Of a stretch of DNA of 64,000 nt, positions 28,015 through 36,514 are shown in pieces. The DNA lies in contig CAVRHR010000007.1 of the NCBI GenBank assembly GCA_963721005.1, positions 744,001 through 808,000 of the forward strand, read 5' to 3'. Position 1 is the first letter of the stretch. Each line of letters starts with the position of its first letter. The notes beneath the pieces are model-generated. The model saw only the letters and a list, made by a program, of their open reading frames with translations, was not told where the DNA came from and ran no database searches. The position numbers and the translations under genes are program-made. This stretch comes from VAZQ01 sp963721005. GTDB taxonomy: Bacteria > Pseudomonadota > Alphaproteobacteria > Rhizobiales > Xanthobacteraceae.

Positions 28015-28971
28015 ATGAAGCTGCGGTGGCGAGATTTTCTTTTGCTTGCCACATTGACGGCAGCGGCAGCGGGGCTTGCTTTCGCACAACCTCTCGCGCC
28101 GGCGGCCGGACCGGCCGGCGCCGGCAGCAATCAAGGCGCACGTTCAATTCCCGATCTGTCGGGTGCATGGGGCCACAATTTCCTGCTGTTCGAGCCGCCA
28201 GCGGCTGGACCGCATCCGGTCGTCACCAGGCTTCGGACCCCGGCCGGAACGCTGATGTTCAATGCGGTTGGCGATTACACCAATCCGATCTTGCGGCCGG
28301 AGGCCGCCGCAGTCGTCAGGCGGAACGCGGAAAGAGAGCTCGGCGGCGATGCGATCGCCAATCCCCATAACCAATGCTGGCCGGAGCCGACTCCGTTCAC
28401 GTTGAACATCCAATTCGGCATGCGGATGATCCAGCGGAAGGACGAGGTGCTGCTGCTCTATCTGAGCGATCATCAGGTCCGCCGTGTGCGCCTGAACGTG
28501 CCGCATTCGGCGCACCCGGCGCCGACCTGGCAGGGCGAGTTGGTCGGCTATTACGAAGGCGACGCACTGGTCGTCGACACCATCGCCCAGAAGCTCGGGC
28601 CGCTCTCGATGATCGATCGATTCGGTACGCCCTTCAGCGCGGCCATGCACGTGATCGAGCGGTATAGGTTGATCGACGGGGCGCTGGCGCTGGGCCTCCA
28701 GCAAAAGCACATTCACGATTATTTCCCCGGCGGGAGTCCCTTCCGGAACCCTTACGGGATGGGCGACATCGACCGGGACGCGAGGAAGCCTGGATTGCAG
28801 GTCGAGATCACGGTCGATGATCCGGTGACATTCACCACGCCCTGGTCGGGACTGGTGACCTATCGCCCGGTGCTGGGGGAATGGCCTGAAGCCGCATGTG
28901 CCGAGAACACGCAGGGGTCGGGCACGTCATGGGTTGTCCTGGCGCCCGAGGCAGCTAAGCTCGACTTCTGA
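28015..28971 (+). CDS. Exported protein, EGDTLVVDT/PWSG superfamily (paralog 2)
   Basis: A 318-residue exported protein (signal peptide about 1-24). It shares the ordered blocks of the gene before it: IPDLSGAWGHN, DYTNPILRPEAAAVV, NQCWPEPTPF, VGYYEGDALVVDTIAQK, DRFGTPFSAAMHVIERYRLID and TTPWSGLVTYRP. The two are clearly duplicates that have diverged along their length. The 2Fe-2S subunit gene starts 73 bases downstream. Function unknown. Confidence 0.75.
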   Translation: MKLRWRDFLLLATLTAAAAGLAFAQPLAPAAGPAGAGSNQGARSIPDLSGAWGHNFLLFEPPAAGPHPVVTRLRTPAGTLMFNAVGDYTNPILRPEAAAVVRRNAERELGGDAIANPHNQCWPEPTPFTLNIQFGMRMIQRKDEVLLLYLSDHQVRRVRLNVPHSAHPAPTWQGELVGYYEGDALVVDTIAQKLGPLSMIDRFGTPFSAAMHVIERYRLIDGALALGLQQKHIHDYFPGGSPFRNPYGMGDIDRDARKPGLQVEITVDDPVTFTTPWSGLVTYRPVLGEWPEAACAENTQGSGTSWVVLAPEAAKLDF

Positions 28972-29044
28972 GGGGCTGAGACTTCTTCTGCGCCCGGCCC
29001 GCGGGTCGGGTCGATTGATAGTTGGTCGATGAGCGGAGAGCAGC

Positions 29045-29518
29045 ATGGCGATAGACCTTACGGTGAATGGAGTGAGGCACTCGCTCGAGGTCGCGCCGGA
29101 GACGCCGCTCCTCTGGGTGATCCGCGACCAGCTCGGGCTCACCGGCACCAAGTTCAGCTGCGGCATCGCGCAATGCGGGGCCTGCACGCTGCACATCGAT
29201 GGCCGGCCGGTTCGCTCCTGCAGCGTCCCGGTCTCGGCCGTGGCCGGCAAGACGGTGACGACCATCGAAGGCCTGTCGGCCGACGGCACCCATCCGGTGC
29301 AGCTCGCCTGGATCGAGCTCGACGTGCCGCAATGCGGCTATTGCCAGTCGGGCATGATCATGAGCGTCGTGGCGCTGCTCGGCCGGCACCCCGATCCGAC
29401 CGATGCGGAGATCGACGCCGAGGTCACCAACGCCTGCCGCTGCAGCACCTACCACCGCATCCGCCAGGCGATCCGGCTGGCCGCCTCCCGGGCGTCGGGC
29501 GCCAGGAGGGCTCTGTGA
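29045..29518 (+). CDS. (2Fe-2S) subunit of a molybdenum hydroxylase (IorA-like)
   Basis: A 157-residue iron-sulfur subunit of the xanthine oxidase family, small-subunit type as in isoquinoline 1-oxidoreductase. The plant-ferredoxin-like cluster motif is CGIAQCGACTLHIDG (about residues 40-54) and the second cluster is held by CGYCQSGMIM and ACRCSTYHRIR. It has no signal peptide and would ride with the Tat-exported large subunit. Its stop codon overlaps the start of the large-subunit gene (TGATG). Confidence 0.92.
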   Translation: MAIDLTVNGVRHSLEVAPETPLLWVIRDQLGLTGTKFSCGIAQCGACTLHIDGRPVRSCSVPVSAVAGKTVTTIEGLSADGTHPVQLAWIELDVPQCGYCQSGMIMSVVALLGRHPDPTDAEIDAEVTNACRCSTYHRIRQAIRLAASRASGARRAL

Positions 29519-31884
29519 TGAGCAACGACGATCTGCGCGTAAACGCCGGCAACCCGGGCCTGTCTCGCCGCGATGTTCTGTCCACCGCCGCCGCCGCGAC
29601 CGGTGCGCTGGTGGTCGGCTTCTGGATGCCGCAGCGTGCCGCCGGCCAGATCATCAATCCGGAAGGCGCCGCGTGGGCCAAGGAGCCTGACGTCAAGGAG
29701 ATCAACGCCTGGGTGGTGGTCGCGCCCGACGACCACGTGACCATACGCATCGCCCAGACCGAGCTCGGCCAGGGGGTGTGGACCTCCAACGCCATGATGG
29801 TCGCCGAGGAGCTGCAATGCGACTGGAGCAAGGTCTCGCCGCAATACGCTTCCGTCAATCGCGACGGCCGCGAGGATGCGCCGGCATGGACGCTCGAGGT
29901 CATGGGCAAGGGCGCCACCGACCCCAATGGCGGTGGCGAGCCCGAGTTCGGGCAGCGCGGCCACACCGGCACCGAAGGCATCCCGAACAGCCTTTATCGG
30001 CGCATGCGCACCAACGCCGCGGCGTCCGTCAAGGACGGCCGCTATTATCTTCAGCTGGCCGGCGCGGAGGCGCGCGAGCGCCTGTTGCTGGCGGCGGCCA
30101 AATCCTGGGGCGTACCGGTCGAGGAGCTGAGCTCCGCCAACAGCGTGATCACCCACCGCCCGACCGGGCGCGCCGCCACCTATGGCGCCATGGCTCCGCT
30201 TGCGGCGCAGACGCCGCATCCCGATCCGGAACGGATCCGCATCAAGCCGCCCTCGGAATGGACGCTGATGGGCACCGAGCGGAGGAATCTCGATGTCCCG
30301 CTGAAGGTCACCGGCAAGACCGTCTACGGCATCGATGTCCGCGTGCCCGGCATGAAATGGGCGGCCGTCAAGGCCTGCCCGGTCTATGGCGGCACGGTGA
30401 AGAGCTACGACTTCGAGCGGGTCCGCCACCAGCCCGGCGTCATCAAAGCGGTCGAGATCCCGATCCCCGATCCGTCTCTGATCCGCGATCGCGTTTTCAG
30501 CGGCGGCATCGCGGTCATCGCCGAGACCTGGTACCAGGCCAAGACAGCGATCGACAAGATGCCGATCGAGTGGGATGTGCCGCCCGCGCACGCTGCGCTC
30601 AATACGGCCAGCATGCGCGCGGCTCTGATCGCCTCCCTGGACCAGCCCGGCCGCATGCATGCCAACTTAGGGGACTGCGACAGCGTCTTCGCGCGTGGCG
30701 GCAGGCTGTTCGAAGCGACCTACTCCACGCCCTATCTCCCGCGTGCCCGGATGGAGCCCGGCAACGCCACCGTGCTGGTCACCGACAACCGGGTCGATAT
30801 CTGGATCGGTGATCAGAGCCCGCAAGAGACCCGCTATTCGGCGTCCCGGATCACCGGCATTCCGGAAGCAAACGTCTACCTCCATCTCTGCCACCTCGGC
30901 GGCGGCTACGGCCGCAACGGCAACGGTCCGCAAGCCGAGCAGGCGATCTACATCGCCAACCAGAACCGCGGCACGCCGATCCACCTGCTGTGGACCCGCG
31001 AAGAAGACTTCGTCGGCACCACCTATCGCTCCATGGGGGTCGCGCGCCTGCGCGCGGCCCTCGATGCCGACGGCTGGCCGATCGCCTTCGAGGTGCGGAC
31101 CGCCATGGACGAGAAAGCCCCCGGCGCGATCGCCGCGTTCGACAAGGCGCCGCGCTACTTCGCGCCGAATTACCGTTTCTCGACACATAGCGCGGCATTC
31201 CACATTCCGGTCGGTACGCGGCGCGGCGTCGGCGAGCCGGCGCACGATTTTTACCGCGAGAGCTTCATGGATGAGCTCGCGCACGCGGCGGGCCGGGACC
31301 CCTACCTTTATCGCCGCGAGCTGATCTCGCGCACCCGCCTTCCCTACAAGGCCGACATGATCAAGGCGCTGGATATGGCGGCCGAGATGTCGGGCTGGGG
31401 CAAGCCGCTGCCGCCCGGCATGGCGCGGGCCATCGCGCTCGAGGAACGCGGCGCCGAGGGCGGGGGCCACGCCACCATCAGCGCAACCGTCCATACCGTC
31501 TCGATCAGCCGGCAAGGCGAGTTGCGCCTGCAACGCGTCGACATCGCCCATGAGGAAGGCTTCGGGCTGGTCAATCCGCTGTCGGTCAGGAAGCAGATCG
31601 AGGGCCAAGTCACCTGGTTCTACAACGACACCATGCTGCAGGCGTGCAATGTGGTCGACGGCCGCATTGCGGAGAACAACTTCGACAAATTCCTGCTGTC
31701 GCGCATCAATGAGAATCCGCCGGAGATCAACATCGCGTTCTTCAAGACCGGGCACTGGCTGCGCGGCATGGGTCACGACCGCGTCACCTCGGTGCAGTCC
31801 GGCATCGCCGATGCCGTCTTCCAGATCACCGGGAAGCGCTATCGGGATCTGCCGTTCCGCGACCACGACCTGACTTGGAGCTGA
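29518..31884 (+). CDS. Molybdopterin-binding subunit of a molybdenum hydroxylase (IorB-like)
   Basis: A 788-residue catalytic subunit of the xanthine dehydrogenase family. A twin-arginine signal (SRRDVLSTAAAATGALVVGF, near residue 15) predicts folded export to the periplasm. Conserved parts include RIAQTELGQGVWTSNAMMVA, VTGKTVYGIDVRVPGM, CHLGGGYGRNGN and the C-terminal RGMGHDRVTSVQSGIADAV. The architecture matches isoquinoline 1-oxidoreductase or periplasmic aldehyde dehydrogenases of the IorB type. AGGAGG lies upstream of the ATG. No cytochrome c subunit or XdhC-type maturation gene is nearby, so electron acceptor and maturation come from elsewhere. Confidence 0.92.
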   Translation: MSNDDLRVNAGNPGLSRRDVLSTAAAATGALVVGFWMPQRAAGQIINPEGAAWAKEPDVKEINAWVVVAPDDHVTIRIAQTELGQGVWTSNAMMVAEELQCDWSKVSPQYASVNRDGREDAPAWTLEVMGKGATDPNGGGEPEFGQRGHTGTEGIPNSLYRRMRTNAAASVKDGRYYLQLAGAEARERLLLAAAKSWGVPVEELSSANSVITHRPTGRAATYGAMAPLAAQTPHPDPERIRIKPPSEWTLMGTERRNLDVPLKVTGKTVYGIDVRVPGMKWAAVKACPVYGGTVKSYDFERVRHQPGVIKAVEIPIPDPSLIRDRVFSGGIAVIAETWYQAKTAIDKMPIEWDVPPAHAALNTASMRAALIASLDQPGRMHANLGDCDSVFARGGRLFEATYSTPYLPRARMEPGNATVLVTDNRVDIWIGDQSPQETRYSASRITGIPEANVYLHLCHLGGGYGRNGNGPQAEQAIYIANQNRGTPIHLLWTREEDFVGTTYRSMGVARLRAALDADGWPIAFEVRTAMDEKAPGAIAAFDKAPRYFAPNYRFSTHSAAFHIPVGTRRGVGEPAHDFYRESFMDELAHAAGRDPYLYRRELISRTRLPYKADMIKALDMAAEMSGWGKPLPPGMARAIALEERGAEGGGHATISATVHTVSISRQGELRLQRVDIAHEEGFGLVNPLSVRKQIEGQVTWFYNDTMLQACNVVDGRIAENNFDKFLLSRINENPPEINIAFFKTGHWLRGMGHDRVTSVQSGIADAVFQITGKRYRDLPFRDHDLTWS

Positions 31885-32017
31885 AGCACCGGCCGAGATT
31901 TGGTTGACCGACAGCTCGCCCTCTACGGCGGCCGTCGGCCGTTATGGCGTCCGCCTTCAATGCATCGCAGACGAGTTTTGCTCGCTCGAGTATCTCGGGT
32001 TGGGCCCGAAGACGACA

Positions 32018-32611
32018 TCAGGCTTTTTTGGGCCATTGCCTGAGCGCGATCTCGGCGACACGGCGTAACTCGCCACGGCTCACGCCGCCGACGGACTGGA
32101 CCGCCATGCCGTAAAGCACCACCGAGAGATAGCGCGCAAGATCCGAAGGACTCGCATCCGGCGGCAGGTCACCCTGGGCTTTCGCGCGCTTGAGACGCCG
32201 GCGGATGACTGCCTCGCCCGCGATACGATGCGAGCTTAATTCCCGGCGGATCCTGTCGGCTTCGTCGCCGCACGCCAGCGCACCATGCACCCCGAGGCAA
32301 CCGACCGGATTACCTTTATCGCCGTGAAGCTCCGCGGCTCCTTCCAGGAGCTGTCGCGCGACTTCATAGGCTGTCGGCGCTTTGAGCGCCTTGGTCCGGT
32401 AGGCACCTGCTTTGGCTTCGTAGCGCTCGAGCACCAGCCTGAACAATGCCTCCTTATTGCCGAATGCGGCGTAGAGGCTCGGCCGCGTGATGCCCAGCGT
32501 CTCGGTCAGGTCGGAGAGCGACGTTCCTTCGTAGCCCTTCCGCCAGAACAGCGAGGTCGCCAATTCCAGAGCCTTTTCGGTGTCGAATTCGCGCGGCCGT
32601 CCGATCGGCAT
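32018..32611 (-). CDS. TetR/AcrR family regulator
   Basis: A 197-residue repressor. The N-terminal helix-turn-helix is typical (ATSLFWRKGYEGTSLSDL then LGITRPSLYAAFGNKEALF); the C-terminal ligand-binding half is variable, with one CLGVHGALAC segment as in the TetR_C group of AcrR-like regulators. Start 32611 has AGGAG at proper spacing; an ATG at 32626 is in frame. It is divergent from the alpha/beta-hydrolase gene and probably controls it and itself through the inverted repeats in the shared gap. Confidence 0.9.
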   Translation of the reverse strand: MPIGRPREFDTEKALELATSLFWRKGYEGTSLSDLTETLGITRPSLYAAFGNKEALFRLVLERYEAKAGAYRTKALKAPTAYEVARQLLEGAAELHGDKGNPVGCLGVHGALACGDEADRIRRELSSHRIAGEAVIRRRLKRAKAQGDLPPDASPSDLARYLSVVLYGMAVQSVGGVSRGELRRVAEIALRQWPKKA

Positions 32612-32631
32612 CGGGACGCTCCTCATTTCAG

Positions 32632-32696
32632 ACCGTCCGGTAGATAATTAGCTTGACTTGGCTTGTCCATTGCGTAGAGAATCATACCTATCGGTA
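32632..32696 (+). promoter_or_regulatory. Promoter and candidate TetR operators
   Basis: Between the divergent tetR-type and hydrolase genes there is TTGACT at 32653-32658 and TAGAGA at 32675-32680 (16-base spacer), reading toward the hydrolase. Two short inverted repeats with related half-sites flank it: ACCGTCCGGT at 32632-32641 and TACCTATCGGTA at 32685-32696, the latter just past the -10 box, where bound repressor would block transcription. Confidence 0.5.
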
Positions 32697-32717
32697 CATA
32701 ATTCGAGGAGGCCCTGC

Positions 32718-33683
32718 ATGCGCGCTTTCAGGATATCGATGACTGGCAAATCGGCGGTTGGATCTATTTATGCGCTGCTGGCTTCCATTTTGGCGATCAC
32801 GGCGATGCTCGGCGCGGCGCCGGTTTTTGCCGCCATCGAGCCGTTTCCGGCGGATTTCAAAGTCCAAAGCATTACAGTGAACGGCGCCACGCTGCACGTC
32901 CGCGTCGGCGGCCGGGGACCGGCGGTCGTGCTCCTGCACGGCTTCGCCGACACCGGCGACATGTGGGCGCCGCTCGCCAAGGCGCTTTACAAAGACCATA
33001 CCGTCATTGTTCCCGACCTGCGCGGGATGGGTCTCTCGTCCCAGCCGGCCGGCGGCTACGACAAGAAAACACAAGGCGGCGACATCGCCATGGTGATGGA
33101 CAAGCTCGACGTCCAGAAGGCTGATCTGGTGACGCACGACATCGGCAATATGGTCGGCTATGCGCTCGCTGCGCAGTATCCCGACCGCATCGCCAAGTGG
33201 GTCGTCATCGATGCGCCGCTGCCCGGCATCGGGCCGTGGGACGAAATCCTGAAAAGCCCGTTGTTGTGGCATTTCAATTTCCGTGGGCCCGACGTCGACC
33301 GGCTGGTGAAAGGCCGCGAGCGCATTTATCTCGACCGCTTTTACAATGAGCTGTCGGCAGACCCGAAGAAAATCGACGAGGCGACGCGCAACCACTATGC
33401 AAAGCTCTATGCGCGGCCGGGCAACATGCATTACGCCTTCGAGCAGTTCGCGGCGTTCGGCCAGGATGCCAAGGACAACAGGATTTTTGCAGAGAAGAAG
33501 CTGACCATGCCGATCCTGGCCCTCGGCGCCGATAAATCGTTCGGCGAACAGCAGGCCGCGATCCTGCGCGAGGTGGGTACCAACGTCCAAGGCAGCATCA
33601 TCACCGGCTCCGGACACTGGATCATGGAAGAGCAACCGGCGCAAACGGTGACTACGGTTCGTGCTTTTCTCGATGGAAAATGA
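32718..33683 (+). CDS. Exported alpha/beta hydrolase (epoxide hydrolase/dehalogenase type)
   Basis: A 321-residue alpha/beta hydrolase with an N-terminal signal (residues 1-39). The oxyanion segment is HGFADTGDMW (74-83), the nucleophile is Asp141 in THDIGNMVGY, and the catalytic His is near residue 300 in GSGHWIMEE. An Asp nucleophile points to epoxide hydrolases or haloalkane/haloacetate dehalogenases rather than esterases. GAGGAGG precedes the ATG at 32718. The divergent TetR regulator suggests induction by a substrate-like compound. Exact substrate unknown. Confidence 0.88.
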   Translation: MRAFRISMTGKSAVGSIYALLASILAITAMLGAAPVFAAIEPFPADFKVQSITVNGATLHVRVGGRGPAVVLLHGFADTGDMWAPLAKALYKDHTVIVPDLRGMGLSSQPAGGYDKKTQGGDIAMVMDKLDVQKADLVTHDIGNMVGYALAAQYPDRIAKWVVIDAPLPGIGPWDEILKSPLLWHFNFRGPDVDRLVKGRERIYLDRFYNELSADPKKIDEATRNHYAKLYARPGNMHYAFEQFAAFGQDAKDNRIFAEKKLTMPILALGADKSFGEQQAAILREVGTNVQGSIITGSGHWIMEEQPAQTVTTVRAFLDGK

Positions 33684-33690
33684 GGCGCCG

Positions 33691-34128
33691 ATGCCCGGTC
33701 TTCTGACCCAACGCAATCTCAGTTTCGATCTCGCTCTCGAGGCGGCAACAGCCGCGCTCGAAGCCGCGCGTTCGCGTGGCTACCACGTCGGCGTCGCGGT
33801 GGCCGACCGTGGGGGACAGCTTCTGGTGCTGCTGCGGGACGACGGCGGCGGCGCACATCTTCTCGATGGCGCAAGGCGCAAGGCCTTCACGGGAGTCAGC
33901 GCCCATAACCGGACGTCGGTGCTGTCGAAAGCGGTGGACGCCCGCAGCGGCGAGCCGGATCCGCATCTGGTGTTTCTGGAAAACGTGCTGATGGTCGGCG
34001 GCGGCGTGCCAATCAAGGCAGGTGACGAGATCGTCGGCGCGATCGGTGTGTCCGGCTCTCCCGGATCAGCTCACGACGAGGAATGTGCCGAAGCCGGAAT
34101 TGCCAAAATCGCGGCGAGCCTGAGCTGA
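33691..34128 (+). CDS. GlcG/HbpS-like (DUF336) protein
   Basis: A 145-residue protein of the GlcG/HbpS fold, some members of which bind haem or corrinoids. The conserved blocks are GVAVADRGGQLLVLLRDD, RRKAFTGVSAHNRTS, GGGVPIKAGDEIVGAIGVSG and a C-terminal DEECAEAGIAKI. The ATG at 33691 lies eight bases behind the hydrolase stop with GAGG upstream; an ATG at 33673 would overlap the hydrolase gene. It is probably cotranscribed with the hydrolase. Function in this context unknown. Confidence 0.82.
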   Translation: MPGLLTQRNLSFDLALEAATAALEAARSRGYHVGVAVADRGGQLLVLLRDDGGGAHLLDGARRKAFTGVSAHNRTSVLSKAVDARSGEPDPHLVFLENVLMVGGGVPIKAGDEIVGAIGVSGSPGSAHDEECAEAGIAKIAASLS

Positions 34129-34332
34129 CCCCGCATTGACGATGTCCGCCATTGTCGATCAAAGCCACTTCACGCGTGTTTTTTCCAGGAGCGAAGGGTG
34201 CAGCCCGGGACGGTGGCGCCGCCTCCACCGCTGCTAGCCCGATGAGATTTTTGCGCTGGTGGGATGCCGATGTGGTATCCTTTTTGTCGGACACGCGGCA
34301 CCTGTCGCGATCGGCTCCTGGAGAAATCCAAA

Positions 34333-34671
34333 TTGGAAATTAGGAACGAGGTAGCGGACGGCGTAACGTTGTATCGGATCGTCGGGAAAATCGACGCCCT
34401 GGCCGGCCCGGATTTGCAAGCGGTCGCCGGCTCCGCCGTCATTGGAGTAAATCCGCGGATCATCTTCGACATGCGGGAGGTAACTTATATTTCTTCCGCG
34501 GGTCTCAGGGCTATCGTGGTAACCGCAAAGCATGCAAAGGCGGCGAACGGGGGCCTTGCAATATTCGGGCTTCAACCCGCGATCAGCGAGGTCTTCCAGA
34601 TTGCCGGCTTGAAAACCCTCATCCCCATCGCATCGAATGAAACCGAAGCGCGCACCAAGCTCGGCGCGTGA
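34333..34671 (+). CDS. STAS-domain protein (anti-sigma factor antagonist-like)
   Basis: A 112-residue stand-alone STAS domain, like SpoIIAA/RsbV. The family core RIIFDMREVTYISSAGLRAI holds the Ser that partner kinases phosphorylate. The start is uncertain: a TTG at 34333 with GGAG nine bases upstream gives a domain-only protein, while ATG 34264 would add a short N-terminus. The next gene begins 10 bases behind the stop. No kinase or phosphatase partner is nearby. Confidence 0.8.
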   Translation: MEIRNEVADGVTLYRIVGKIDALAGPDLQAVAGSAVIGVNPRIIFDMREVTYISSAGLRAIVVTAKHAKAANGGLAIFGLQPAISEVFQIAGLKTLIPIASNETEARTKLGA

Positions 34672-34681
34672 GGAGGTCATT

Positions 34682-35362
34682 TTGAACCACCTGACACTTG
34701 CCGACGAGATCGTGGTTCTCATGCTTCAAGATGACACTGGCGCGATCCGGCCCGCATGCGCCGGCGTTGCCAACATTGCGATCGCGGGCGGCGTGCTCAT
34801 GGAGCTTGCCCTTCTGGGCCGGATCGATACCGATCTGACCTCGCTGTTCATCGTCGATTCAAATCCGGTGGGCGACAAGCTTCTCGACCCGGCAATGCAG
34901 CAGATCGCCGCCGAACCCAGAAAGCGCTCGAGTGCCTGGTGGGTCGAGCGGCTGGGTCTTCACAATGGCGATCATTCCGGGAGAGTGCTCGCACGCCTTG
35001 TCGAGGCCGGCATCCTGCGTGCAGAGGATCAGCGATTCCTCTGGGTGTTTTCGCGACGTGCCTATCCCCAGAGCTCCGGGCGCGCAGAGCGGGAGGCAAA
35101 GGCGCGTCTCATGTCGGTTATTTTCGATGACGCCCTCCCCGACCCGCGCGACACGCTTCTTGTCAGCCTCGCGGATTCGAGCGGCATCTTGGATCAGATG
35201 TTGACTGCAAGAGAGATGCGCAAGGCATCGAAGCGTATTGGAGAGGTTGTGGCGCTGGAGGAAATAAGCCGCTCGGTGCGGGCGATCGTGTCCAATCGCA
35301 GAATGGCGCTCGCGGCCGCGGCAAGCGGGCGATCCTGGGTCGGGCCTGGTCGAGATTGGTGA
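34682..35362 (+). CDS. GPP34 (GOLPH3-like) family protein
   Basis: A 226-residue protein of the GPP34 family, whose eukaryotic member GOLPH3 binds phosphatidylinositol-4-phosphate. Signs are LTLADEIVVLMLQDDTGAI at the N-terminus, VANIAIAGGVLMELALLGRI, then WWVERLG and RVLARLVEAGILR. TTG 34682 is preferred because GAGGAGG lies just upstream; ATG 34637 overlaps the STAS gene. Bacterial members are mainly known from Actinobacteria and have no settled role. Past the stop, a different frame (35349 to about 35540) keeps gene-like codon use, so the original C-terminus may have been longer. Confidence 0.8.
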   Translation: MNHLTLADEIVVLMLQDDTGAIRPACAGVANIAIAGGVLMELALLGRIDTDLTSLFIVDSNPVGDKLLDPAMQQIAAEPRKRSSAWWVERLGLHNGDHSGRVLARLVEAGILRAEDQRFLWVFSRRAYPQSSGRAEREAKARLMSVIFDDALPDPRDTLLVSLADSSGILDQMLTAREMRKASKRIGEVVALEEISRSVRAIVSNRRMALAAAASGRSWVGPGRDW

Positions 35363-35685
35363 GGGGCGCCGGTACGGAGCTTTGGTCGAGGATGCGCCCG
35401 CCGATCCGGCAGTGCGTGCGCGCCTCGCCCGCGTCGTTCCGACCCAAACCAGACCTCAGAAACGTCACAGCGCGGGCCGCCACAAGAATGAGGAACTCGG
35501 TTTCAATTCCGCCGATGTGCCGTTGGAGTCGTCTTGAGACTGATGCCGCCCGGCACTGCCAGGCCGCCAGGGAGCAACTCGTCGCCGAACGAACCGCGGA
35601 AGGACTGAAGCAACATGCACACACACCGACCCTGCTGAACGGCAGGGATCGGCGTGTCGGCGCGAAGCCGCATGGGCTTGCAGCA
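35363..35685. other. Gene-free stretch behind GPP34 gene
   Basis: No complete gene is recognised in these 323 bases. One plus-strand frame from 35349 to a TGA near 35540 has high third-position GC (start VEIGEGRRYGALVED), but no start codon, and it may be an out-of-frame remnant of the GPP34 tail or of another gene. Confidence 0.3.
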
Positions 35686-35985
35686 TCAGCGGAACATGCC
35701 GGCACCACCCACGCGCGGCGGCAGGGGTTGCGGGTTGAGCATCACCCAGCCGCCGGGCCGGAATGTGGACTGATAGCGCGGCGGCAAGGGTTGCGGGTTG
35801 ATCATCACGGAGCTGCCAGGCCGGAACGCGGACTGGGAGCGCGCCGTCAAGGCGGCCGAGCTGAACTTTGTCGAGTTGCCCAGGCGACCCGGATATGCCG
35901 AGGCTGTGCCGGCCGAGCCGGGAACCACGGCCGAGCTGCTCAGAACCGCAGCTACGGCCAGAACAAAGATCGACTTGCGGGACAT
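35686..35985 (-). CDS. Small exported protein with NPQPLPP repeats
   Basis: A 99-residue exported protein: signal peptide to about residue 28, a short variable part, then two 20-residue tandem repeats, FRPGSSVMINPQPLPPRYQS and TFRPGGWVMLNPQPLPPR. At DNA level the repeats are 60 bases long with scattered substitutions (about 35719-35838). The ATG at 35985 has GGAG seven bases upstream; the ATG six bases earlier is too close to it. NPQPLPP-type peptides occur in other small secreted bacterial proteins, but I know no function. Proline-rich repeats could bind a protein partner. Confidence 0.7.
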   Translation of the reverse strand: MSRKSIFVLAVAAVLSSSAVVPGSAGTASAYPGRLGNSTKFSSAALTARSQSAFRPGSSVMINPQPLPPRYQSTFRPGGWVMLNPQPLPPRVGGAGMFR

Positions 35986-36403
35986 TTCCATTCTCCTCGT
36001 AGTTCGGTGCGACCATTCGCATCCAAATCTCAGTCGTGCCGCGACCCTGGAGAGTTCGCCGAGATACAGACCGTTTACATCACTGCAACACGAGATCGGT
36101 TTCGTTTACACGGCAGGGCGCACGCGCACTCGAGAAATTGGTCGCGGACACCTTCAGCGCGTGCGGACCCCCGCCTCGGCATATCTCGATCTTAACCGGC
36201 TCAATCAATTTCGAGACGAAGTGGCAGCGACGGAGCTGAAGCTCGGGCCGGCCACAGGCGGCCATGCCGTCGACGGAGCTCCGGGCCACGCCGTTGCCGG
36301 AGCGGTTCCAGGGTACCTCTCGGTTCAATGATTTGAGCCGGGGCTCATGGGGCCCGAATCAGCTACAATATGCTGAGGGACGACGACCTTGCAGGGTGCG
36401 CCC

Positions 36404-36514
36404 ATGCGGGATTGGCTTCTCGTTCTGGCTCCGATCGCGGCCATCGTGTATTTCGTGGCCCATCCTAGCGAGTTCACCGCGTTCATGAATTGGTTTGCCA
36501 GATTGCTGCAATAA
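36404..36514 (+). CDS. 36-residue membrane peptide
   Basis: A short open frame with one clear transmembrane segment, LLVLAPIAAIVYFVA, after an acidic/basic start MRDW, and an amphipathic end FMNWFARLLQ. AGGGTG lies six bases before the ATG. The shape resembles small single-pass proteins in related genomes, but no family is assigned. Confidence 0.45.
   Translation: MRDWLLVLAPIAAIVYFVAHPSEFTAFMNWFARLLQ

Noticed and set aside
35356..36195. Plus-strand open frame of 279 codons across the small exported-protein gene.
   Set aside because: Antisense to the NPQPLPP gene, with no ribosome site and no family pattern.
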